This document shows, one piece after another, positions 15,495 to 21,662 of a DNA stretch of 33,199 bases (positions are counted from its first letter, which is position 1; every line of letters starts with the position of its first letter). Source of the stretch: an uncultured Verrucomicrobia subdivision 3 bacterium (GTDB taxonomy: Bacteria; Verrucomicrobiota; Verrucomicrobiia; Limisphaerales; UBA11358); contig CAJAQO010000189.1 in NCBI GenBank assembly GCA_903944085.1, positions 1 to 33,199 of the forward strand. The letters are read 5' to 3'. The position numbers were made by a program, and so were the translations under genes. The notes beneath the pieces were generated by a model, which was given only the letters and a program-made list of their open reading frames with translations, had not been told where the DNA came from and did no database searches.

Positions 15495-16993
15495 GCTTTG
15501 GAAAAACTTTCCGCCATCGCAATCGCCTTCCGCATCGCCATGGATTTGTTGATGGTTTCCTGATATTCGCCTTCCGGCGTCGAATCATTCACCCAGCCAC
15601 CGCCGGCTTGGACGTAAGCCTTGCCGTCTTTGATCAGCGCGGTGCGGATGGTGATGCAGGTGTCCAAATTTCCGTTGAAAGAAAAATAGCCGACCGCGCC
15701 GGCGTAAGTGCCGCGCGTGGTCTGCTCCAGTTCGGAAATGATCTGCATCGCGCGAATTTTCGGCGCACCGCTGACCGTGCCAGCGGGAAATGTCGCGCGC
15801 ATCAGATCGTAATTTGTTTTAGCCGCCGACAATTTTCCTTCGACCTGCGACACGATGTGCATGACGTGGCTGTAGCGCTCGATGAACATCAAGTCCTTCA
15901 CCTGCACGCTGCCGAAATCGCAGACGCGGCCGATATCGTTGCGCGCGAGGTCCACGAGCATGACGTGCTCGGCGCGTTCCTTCGGGTCGGCGAGCAGTTC
16001 TTTTTCGAGCGCGGCATCTTCGTCCGAATTTTTCCCGCGCGGCCGCGTGCCGGCGATGGGGCGGATTTCCACCTTGCCTTCCTCGCAGCGGACGTGCAGT
16101 TCCGGCGATGCGCCGACGAGCGCAAAGCCGTCCAGCTCCAATAAAAATAAATATGGCGACGGATTCACATTGCGCACGGCGCGGTAAATATCTAGCGGCG
16201 AAGCCGTGACCGGCGCGGAAAACCGCTGCGAACCGACCACCTGGATGATGTCGCCGCCGGTGATGTATTTTTTCGCCGCTTCGACGTTCGCGAAAAACTT
16301 TTCCTTCGTCTGGTTCGACTCGAATTCGACGGCGGGAATTTCATTGGGCACACCGACGACAGTGTGTTCGCTTGGTTGTTCGAGCAGCGAGAGGATGCGG
16401 TCAATTTCGCTGGTCGCATTTTCGTAAGCGTCAGCGGGGCTTTCAGCGGCGTCGAGAATGGCGTTGACCAGAATCGTGATCGTCTGCTGCACGCGGTCAA
16501 AAATCAAAAGCTGGTCGGCGACGAGAAAATACATCACCGGCGTTTTCAATTCATCGTGCGCCGGGCGCGGCACGACGGGTTCGATGTCGTGGATGAATTC
16601 GTAGCCGATGAAACCGAGCGCGCCGCCGGTGAAGCGCGGCAGGCCCGGCACCGCCACCGCGCGATATTTTTTCATCACGCGCTCGACGACTTCCAGGCCG
16701 TCCTTCACGTCCTTGCCGACGACGGAGCTTTCGGTGATGCGGCCGTTCTCGATCATCTGGACATGCTGGCCGTCCTGCCGGATGACCGCGCGCGGATTGC
16801 AGCCGACGAAGGAGTAGCGCCCGAGATGCTCGCCGCCTTCGACAGATTCAAACAGAAAGGATTCGCCCGCGCCGCGGATTTTGCGGTAGGCCGAGAGCGG
16901 CGTTTCCAAATCGGCGAGAATGCGGCGCGTGACGGGAATGAGATTTCCCTGCGTCGCAAATTTCAAAAATTCATCCAGCGTTGGCGAATACAT
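15491..16993 (-). CDS. trpE: anthranilate synthase component I
   Basis: 500 aa from ATG at 16993 (MYSPTLDEFLKF). The frame is open to 17101, but the extra 36 residues look non-homologous. It converts chorismate plus ammonia or glutamine to anthranilate, the first step of tryptophan synthesis. The N-terminal domain carries FLFESVEGG (about 47-55), where the ESxE element corresponds to the tryptophan feedback site. The chorismate-binding half shows RPIAGTRPRG, VDLARNDIGRV, YSHVMHIVSQVEG, AGTVSGAPKIRAM (near 405) and RGTYAGAVGYF. Near the end AGGGWVNDSTPEGEY stands where most TrpE have AGAGIVxDS. No trpG or trpD is adjacent, so the glutaminase subunit must be elsewhere. The gene lies 85 bp after priA and overlaps the 50-aa zinc ribbon gene. 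Confidence 0.95.
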   Translation of the reverse strand: MYSPTLDEFLKFATQGNLIPVTRRILADLETPLSAYRKIRGAGESFLFESVEGGEHLGRYSFVGCNPRAVIRQDGQHVQMIENGRITESSVVGKDVKDGLEVVERVMKKYRAVAVPGLPRFTGGALGFIGYEFIHDIEPVVPRPAHDELKTPVMYFLVADQLLIFDRVQQTITILVNAILDAAESPADAYENATSEIDRILSLLEQPSEHTVVGVPNEIPAVEFESNQTKEKFFANVEAAKKYITGGDIIQVVGSQRFSAPVTASPLDIYRAVRNVNPSPYLFLLELDGFALVGASPELHVRCEEGKVEIRPIAGTRPRGKNSDEDAALEKELLADPKERAEHVMLVDLARNDIGRVCDFGSVQVKDLMFIERYSHVMHIVSQVEGKLSAAKTNYDLMRATFPAGTVSGAPKIRAMQIISELEQTTRGTYAGAVGYFSFNGNLDTCITIRTALIKDGKAYVQAGGGWVNDSTPEGEYQETINKSMAMRKAIAMAESFSKA

Positions 16994-17078
16994 GGCTGCT
17001 GAAGCATGAAGAATTTTGCGGAAAGAAACAAACAATTTGCGAACCCGACAGCACGCTGCCAGCGCCGGCCCAATCATT

Positions 17079-19436
17079 TTATCCCAAGTCAACCGGGTCA
17101 ATATCCACCGCCAGCGTCACGTCATCCGGGAACACGAGCGTCGCGCTGAGACGGGCCAGCGCCGCGCTGAGGCGGCTCATCGCACGCGTCCGCAGCATGA
17201 TCTGGTAGCGGTAAAAATTTTCGGCGCGCAGCAGCGGAGCCGGAGCCGGCCCGGAAATGACCAAGTCCAAAGTCCGAGGCTCAAAGTGCAAAGTCGTGCC
17301 GGCTGCCGTCACTTTGGGATTTGGATTTTGGACTTTGGACCCCCCAAGTTTTTTTTCCAGTTCGCGCTTCAAATGCTCGGCGGAGAATTTTACTTTGTCC
17401 TCGTTGCGCCCTTTGAGCGTGAGCAAGGCAACGCGGCTGGCCGGCGGATATTTCAACTGTTCGCGAAATTCAATTTCCTGTTCGTAAAAACCCACGAAGT
17501 CGTGGCGGCGCGCGTATTGAATGGCCGGGTGAAACGGCGTGAACGCCTGCACAAACACTTCGCCTTCCACATCGCCGCGGCCGGCGCGGCCGGCCACCTG
17601 CGTGAGCAGTTGAAAAGTGCGTTCGCCCGCGCGGAAATCCGGCTGGTGCAGCGCCATGTCCGCGTAAATGATGCCGACGAGCGTGACGTTTGGAAAATGC
17701 AGGCCTTTCGCGATCATTTGCGTGCCGACGAGAATATCAATTTTGCCCGTGCGAAAATCGCCGAGCACCTGGCGGTAATCGTCCTTGCGTTTCATCGTGT
17801 CGGCGTCCATGCGTTTCACCCGCGCCTTGGGAAAAAGTTTGGCCAGCACTTCCTCGACCTTTTGCGTGCCTGTGCCGGCGTAACGGATGGCGGGATTTTT
17901 GCAGGTTGGTTCCGGGCAGACGGCGGGAACTTTTTCGCTGTGACCGCAAATATGGCAGGAAAGCTTCTGGTCAACCCGATGATAAGTCAGCGACACGCTG
18001 CAATTCGGACAGTTCGCCACATAACCGCATTTCGGACATTGCAGCGAAGTCGAGTAGCCGCGCCGGTTGAGGAATAAAATCGTTTGCTCGCCGCGTTCCA
18101 GCCGCTGGGTGATGGCCTCCTTGAGCTGCGGCGAAAACAGCGGCGGGCCTTTGCCGTCGCGCATCGCCTGCCGCATGTCCACCACGCGAACGTGCGGCAT
18201 TTTCTGATTGTCCACGCGCTCCGGCAATTCCAGCAGGGTGAATTTGCCGCGCTGGCAATTGTAAAAACTTTCCATGGACGGCGTGGCCGAACCGAGCACG
18301 ACCACGGCCGCTTCCATCTGGCCGCGCATGACGGCCACGTCGCGTGCGTGGTAACGCGGCGCTTCCTCCTGCTTGTAGGAATGCTCGTGTTCCTCGTCCA
18401 CGATGATGAGTCCGAGCGGTTCCACCGGCGCAAAAATCGCCGACCGCGCGCCAATCACGATGCGCGCCCGGCTTTGCCGGATCTTGTGCCATTCGTCGTG
18501 GCGTTCGCCCGCGCTCAAATGCGAATGCAGCACGGCAACGAGCGTCTGCAATTTTCCGGAGCTGAAGCGCGCTTTGAAACGCTCGACCGTCTGCGGCGTC
18601 AGCGAAATCTCCGGCACGAGCACAATCGCGCCTTTCCCCTGCTCCAGCGCATGCGCGATGGCCTGCAAATAAACCTCGGTTTTGCCGGAGCCGGTGACAC
18701 CGTGAAGAAGAAAGGTAGAATGAGGAGTGATGAATGATGAAGCGGGAGCTACTGTTTGCACGGTCTTGGTTTCATCATTCATCATTCTTACTTCATCTTT
18801 CCGCCCATCCATCGCCGCCTTGATTTTTTCAAGTGCGGCGGCCTGCGCGGGATTCATGGTGATCGGCTGCGTCGCCAAAATGGTTTCCCGGGCATACGGA
18901 TCGCGTTCCGAAATTTCTGAGGTGATTTGAAGCAGGCCGCGATCTTCCAATTTGCGCACCGTCGCCGCCGTGGTGGCCGCCAATTCAACCAGCTCGGACA
19001 ACAAAATTTCCCGCCGTTCTTCAACGAGGGTCCAGACGTCCTGTTGCCGCTTCGGCAATTTCGGAACTTCGCCGGTCACCGGCAGCACGCGGACGACCAG
19101 CCGCTCGCGCCAGCCCGCGTCTTCCTTGCGCACCGCTTCGGGCAAGACGGATTTCAGCGCGGTCTCCGGCGCGCAGCAATAATATTCGCCAATCCACCGC
19201 GCCAGTTTCAGGACTTTCGGCGTCACCAAAGTTTGCCCGCCAATGACTTTGAGGATGGGTTTCAGATTCGCCTGCCCGGACTCCTCGGCGACCGCCGTGA
19301 CGACGCCCAGAATTTTGCGCGGCCCGAACGGCACCTGCACGCGGCTGCCGACATCCACCTGCCCCGCCAGCGCCGCCGGAATCGAATAATCAAATTCCTT
19401 GCGCAGCGCGATTTCCAGACTGACACGGGCAATCAT
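17079..19436 (-). CDS. priA: primosomal protein N' (replication restart helicase PriA)
   Basis: 785 aa from the ATG at 19436; the frame opens at an in-frame TTG two codons earlier that overlaps the preceding stop. PriA recognises stalled forks and D-loops and reloads the replisome. The N-terminal DNA-binding part (RVSLEIALRKEFDYSIP) is present. The helicase has Walker A GVTGSGKTEVY (about 245-255), DEEHEHSYKQEE (near 347) and RRGYSTSLQC. A zinc-binding insert with CPKCG, CPNC, CHICG and CPEPTC lies at about 464-512. Two segments are alien: about residues 212-240, just before Walker A, and 698-724, near the C-terminus. Each coincides with an inverted-repeat element read in frame. Both sit at surface linkers, so the enzyme is probably active. 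The gene begins 2 bp after the DUF374 stop. Confidence 0.95.
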   Translation of the reverse strand: MIARVSLEIALRKEFDYSIPAALAGQVDVGSRVQVPFGPRKILGVVTAVAEESGQANLKPILKVIGGQTLVTPKVLKLARWIGEYYCCAPETALKSVLPEAVRKEDAGWRERLVVRVLPVTGEVPKLPKRQQDVWTLVEERREILLSELVELAATTAATVRKLEDRGLLQITSEISERDPYARETILATQPITMNPAQAAALEKIKAAMDGRKDEVRMMNDETKTVQTVAPASSFITPHSTFLLHGVTGSGKTEVYLQAIAHALEQGKGAIVLVPEISLTPQTVERFKARFSSGKLQTLVAVLHSHLSAGERHDEWHKIRQSRARIVIGARSAIFAPVEPLGLIIVDEEHEHSYKQEEAPRYHARDVAVMRGQMEAAVVVLGSATPSMESFYNCQRGKFTLLELPERVDNQKMPHVRVVDMRQAMRDGKGPPLFSPQLKEAITQRLERGEQTILFLNRRGYSTSLQCPKCGYVANCPNCSVSLTYHRVDQKLSCHICGHSEKVPAVCPEPTCKNPAIRYAGTGTQKVEEVLAKLFPKARVKRMDADTMKRKDDYRQVLGDFRTGKIDILVGTQMIAKGLHFPNVTLVGIIYADMALHQPDFRAGERTFQLLTQVAGRAGRGDVEGEVFVQAFTPFHPAIQYARRHDFVGFYEQEIEFREQLKYPPASRVALLTLKGRNEDKVKFSAEHLKRELEKKLGGSKVQNPNPKVTAAGTTLHFEPRTLDLVISGPAPAPLLRAENFYRYQIMLRTRAMSRLSAALARLSATLVFPDDVTLAVDIDPVDLG
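17265..17340. repeat. inverted-repeat element inside priA (3' part)
   Basis: Arms of about 30 nt (17265-17294 and 17311-17340) flank a 16-nt loop. The outer 11 bp, GTCCAAAGTCC / GGACTTTGGAC, match perfectly and the inner parts approximately. The element is built from repeated CCAAAGTCC-like words. On the minus strand it is read in frame within priA as GSKVQNPNPKVTAAGTT and onward, a stretch absent from typical PriA. It looks like a small mobile or slippage-derived repeat tolerated in a linker. An 11-bp word from it (CCAAGTCCAAA) recurs at the start of the DUF374 gene. Confidence 0.65.
18710..18801. repeat. inverted-repeat (MITE-like) element inside priA (5' part)
   Basis: A perfect 14-bp inverted pair, TGATGAATGATGAA (18728-18741) and TTCATCATTCATCA (18771-18784), surrounds a 29-nt loop. 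Weaker pairing extends outward to GAAAG (18710-18714) and CTTTC (18797-18801). On the minus strand it adds about 28 residues (DEVRMMNDETKTV ... SSFITPHST) immediately before the PriA Walker A. Codons in it (AGA, AAT, GAT, TCA) are AT-richer than those of the surrounding gene, which supports insertion. Confidence 0.7.
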
Positions 19437-19438
19437 TT

Positions 19439-20149
19439 TCAATCGCGCGTGATGGCACGCAATTCGGTTTCAAGCTGCCAGCGCAATTTTTCCCGCTCCG
19501 CGTCGCTCGCTTCGGCGGGCACATGAAAGGCCCGGCCCACGGACACTTCGCAACGCGCGAACGGCAGCGGGATTTGAAACCGGTCCCAGCTTTTCAGGGA
19601 AATTTTCCAGTTCAAATTCAGCGCCACCGGCACAATCGGCAGCCCCGTCAACTGCGCGAGCGAAGTGATGCCGTCCTGGATTTGGTAACACGGACCGCGC
19701 GGACCGTCCGGCGTAATGGTCAGGTCGTAACCGCGCTCCGCCCACGTCGTCAATTCACGCAACGCCTGCGCGCCGCGCCGGCTGCTGGAGCCGCGCACCG
19801 GCTGGACGCCAAACCATTCGAGGGCGCGCGACAAAAATGCGCCGTCCTTGCTCGCGCTCACCAGCGCGGCCATGCCCGCGCCGGCATTGTGCGGACGTCG
19901 GTGAATCGCCAGCACTTTGATGCACGTCGCCAGCCGGTTGTGCCACAGGCAAAAAATCACCGGCGCCGGCGCGCCGGGAGAAAAATATTCCGACGGCACC
20001 CGCAGCCGGCAGCGCACCGTGAGCAGCAGCGCGCGCAAGCACATGAAAAGCAGAAACGCCCCCAGCCGCTGATGCCATTTGGGTGCGTGCGGAATCACCA
20101 CCCCGCTGCGCCTGGGGACGTTGGCTTTTGGACTTGGGGCTTGCGACAT
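19439..20149 (-). CDS. DUF374 lysophospholipid acyltransferase-like protein
   Basis: 236 aa, one hydrophobic segment near residues 31-46. The LPLAT-superfamily features of DUF374 are present: an FCLWHNRLA acceptor block with H70, LVSASKDGAFLSR (97-109), GVQPVRGSSSRRGAQALREL (114-133) and ITPDGPRGP (145-153). Such proteins acylate lipid A precursors or lysophospholipids at the membrane; the exact substrate is unknown here. The gene starts 1 bp after the ruvA stop and ends 2 bp before priA, so it is tightly embedded among DNA-repair genes. Codons 5-9 (PSPKA) contain CCAAGTCCAAA, a word shared with the repeat in priA, so the first 15 residues may be a recent addition. A later start cannot be excluded. 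Confidence 0.87.
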   Translation of the reverse strand: MSQAPSPKANVPRRSGVVIPHAPKWHQRLGAFLLFMCLRALLLTVRCRLRVPSEYFSPGAPAPVIFCLWHNRLATCIKVLAIHRRPHNAGAGMAALVSASKDGAFLSRALEWFGVQPVRGSSSRRGAQALRELTTWAERGYDLTITPDGPRGPCYQIQDGITSLAQLTGLPIVPVALNLNWKISLKSWDRFQIPLPFARCEVSVGRAFHVPAEASDAEREKLRWQLETELRAITRD

Positions 20150-20150
20150 C

Positions 20151-20753
20151 TCAACCTTTTTTCAAACACGCGCGCACGAGCTGTTCAACTGTCGCGGATG
20201 ATCCCAACATCGTCTGCGCGGCATGGACCGCATCATGCGCCTCGATTTGTTTGAAGCCCAGCGCCATGAGCGCGAGCGTCGCGTCGTTGGTTTTCTGGTC
20301 GTCCGGCGAAAGCGCGTGTTTGGCGCTCGCGGCTTCCAGCGCGCCAGCCGCGCCGATCTTGTCGCGCAGTTCGACAACGATGCGCTCGGCGGTTTTTTTG
20401 CCGACGCCGGAAATCTGCGAAAGCGCTTTCACGTCACCGTTCGCCACCGCGCCACGAAAGGTGATGGCATTCATGCCGCTCAAAATGTTCAACGCCGTTT
20501 TCGGGCCGATGCCGCTCACGTTGTTGATCAGCAGCCGGAACAAATCGCGTTCCGCCGCCGACATGAAACCGTAAAGCGTGTGCGCGTCCTCGCGGACGAT
20601 GAGCTGCGTGAGCAGCTTCACCGGCTGGCCGGGCGGCGGCAATTTGTCAAACGACGACAGCGGAATGAGCGCCTCGTAGCCCAAGCCGTTCACGTCCACG
20701 ATGACTTGCGTGGGCAGCGACTCGACGAGTTTGCCTTGGAGAAAAGTGATCAT
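20151..20753 (-). CDS. ruvA: Holliday junction branch migration protein RuvA
   Basis: 200 aa, typical length. The N-terminal OB domain (1-63) begins MITFLQGKLVE and includes NGLGYEALIP. Two helix-hairpin-helix motifs follow: NVSGIGPKTALNILSG (78-93) and QISGVGKKTAERIVVELRDKIG (113-134). The C-terminal domain III, which contacts RuvB, is DATLALMALGFKQIEAHDAV (157-176). RuvA tetramers hold the Holliday junction for the RuvB motor and RuvC resolvase. ruvB is not in the window; ruvC is two genes upstream. The ATG overlaps the stop of the 72-aa zinc ribbon gene (ATGA), so RuvA translation is probably coupled to it. Confidence 0.97.
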   Translation of the reverse strand: MITFLQGKLVESLPTQVIVDVNGLGYEALIPLSSFDKLPPPGQPVKLLTQLIVREDAHTLYGFMSAAERDLFRLLINNVSGIGPKTALNILSGMNAITFRGAVANGDVKALSQISGVGKKTAERIVVELRDKIGAAGALEAASAKHALSPDDQKTNDATLALMALGFKQIEAHDAVHAAQTMLGSSATVEQLVRACLKKG

Positions 20754-20968
20754 ATTTCAGAGAAATGATGCTCCGCTTGAATTGCCTGGCAAATCAGGCA
20801 AATGAAATTCATTGGCCTTTTTTCTTCTTGTTCCATCTGTTTTTTTAGAAGCGCAATTTGTTCGTCGTTCAAAAGCAGTTCTTCGGGCAAAGGTTTTTCA
20901 CAAACACCGCAAATCTTGTTTTTGCGACTGTAAATCGGCGCATTGCAATTTGGACAACGAAATTCCAT
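20750..20968 (-). CDS. 72-aa zinc-ribbon protein between ruvC and ruvA
   Basis: Small protein with three CxxC pairs: CPNC (C5, C8), CGVC (C20, C23) and CLIC (C57, C60). The first two pairs make a standard zinc ribbon. A charged helix (about 30-50, LLLNDEQIALLKKQMEQEEK) separates the third pair, and the tail holds two histidines (HH, 67-68) that could complete a second metal site. No family name is recognised. It starts 4 bp after ruvC and overlaps the ruvA ATG (ATGA), so it is made together with both resolvasome subunits. Coding is supported by the cysteine spacing and tight packing. A role in nucleic-acid binding near the Ruv complex is only an inference from its position. Confidence 0.78.
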   Translation of the reverse strand: MEFRCPNCNAPIYSRKNKICGVCEKPLPEELLLNDEQIALLKKQMEQEEKRPMNFICLICQAIQAEHHFSEI

Positions 20969-20972
20969 AAAA

Positions 20973-21551
20973 CTAAATTCTTTTTGGCAGTGTCAAACCG
21001 TGCCGCGAATTTTCCTGCGCATGGGTCAGCGCCAGCGCCAGTGCGTCCGCCGCGTCGGGCGCGGGCAGCTCCGCCAGGTTCAGCAGCCGCTGCACCATTT
21101 TGGCGACGGCGATTTTTTGCGCCGCGCCGTAGCCGACGATGGCCTGCTTCACTTTGCGCGTGGCGATTTCAAAAATATCAATGCCTGTTTCGCCCACCGC
21201 CGCCAGCGCCGCGCCGCGCGCCTCACCCATGATGATGGCCGTTTTCAAATTTTGCGCAAAAAACAAGCCTTCCACCACGCAGACCTCCGGGCTGAATTCC
21301 AGCAGCACATCGCGGAGCGCCTGCGAAATTCTGGCGAGACAGCGCGAGCGCTCCCAATCTTTCGGACAGGCAATGGTGCCGTGCGCCAGCACGGTCGGAT
21401 GGGGCTTGCCGGTGCGGATGATCCCGTAGCCGGTGCCGCGCAACGACGGGTCAATGCCGAGAATGACCTGATTCAAGCTGCGAGGCGCGGGGCGCGAGGC
21501 GCGAGGCAACGCGGAAGCGTCCACGCGCTTGCCGTTGAGGCGCGCCTTCAT
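20973..21551 (-). CDS. ruvC: Holliday junction resolvase RuvC
   Basis: Endonuclease that nicks Holliday junctions symmetrically. From ATG at 21551 it has 192 aa. All four acidic catalytic residues are visible: D34 in ILGIDPSLRGTGYG, E94 in VVEGLFFAQN, and D166 and D169 in APDAADALALALTH. Known RuvC proteins begin 3-4 residues before the IxGIDP motif, so the first 25 residues here are extra, and they are encoded partly by a tandem heptamer (21480-21507). A TTG at 21476 would give a 167-aa protein with the normal start (MNQVILGID). I keep the ATG because GAG precedes it at SD distance, but the TTG is a serious alternative. A hairpin terminator of the previous gene lies upstream. Confidence 0.93.
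   Translation of the reverse strand: MKARLNGKRVDASALPRASRPAPRSLNQVILGIDPSLRGTGYGIIRTGKPHPTVLAHGTIACPKDWERSRCLARISQALRDVLLEFSPEVCVVEGLFFAQNLKTAIIMGEARGAALAAVGETGIDIFEIATRKVKQAIVGYGAAQKIAVAKMVQRLLNLAELPAPDAADALALALTHAQENSRHGLTLPKRI
21480..21507. repeat. tandem heptamer array in the ruvC 5' end
   Basis: Four adjacent 7-bp units on the plus strand: GCGAGGC, GCGGGGC, GCGAGGC, GCGAGGC. They lie between the two candidate ruvC starts (ATG 21551, TTG 21476). Since 7 is not a multiple of 3, gain or loss of one unit would put the upstream ATG out of frame with the RuvC core. Confidence 0.85.
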
Positions 21552-21613
21552 CTGCTCAAATTGTTGCACGGAAAATCCCACGCGAAAAGGTTGCCAGCGG
21601 CGGCCAGGTTGCA

Positions 21614-21647
21614 AAAGCAAAAACGCCGCGATGTTTCCATCGCGGCG
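21614..21647 (-). terminator. rho-independent terminator after the DUF6600 gene
   Basis: On the minus strand a perfect 10-bp stem, CGCCGCGATG / CATCGCGGCG (21624-21647), with a GAAA tetraloop, is followed by TTTTTGCTTTTG. It begins 15 bp past the DUF6600 stop. It also separates that gene from ruvC, so the ruvC unit needs its own promoter between 21551 and 21623. Confidence 0.9.
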
Positions 21648-21662
21648 CGGCAATCGCTGCCC

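Noticed and set aside
17016-18077. 353-codon open frame antisense to priA
   Set aside because: Composition is that of a shadow frame and PriA motifs on the other strand are unambiguous.
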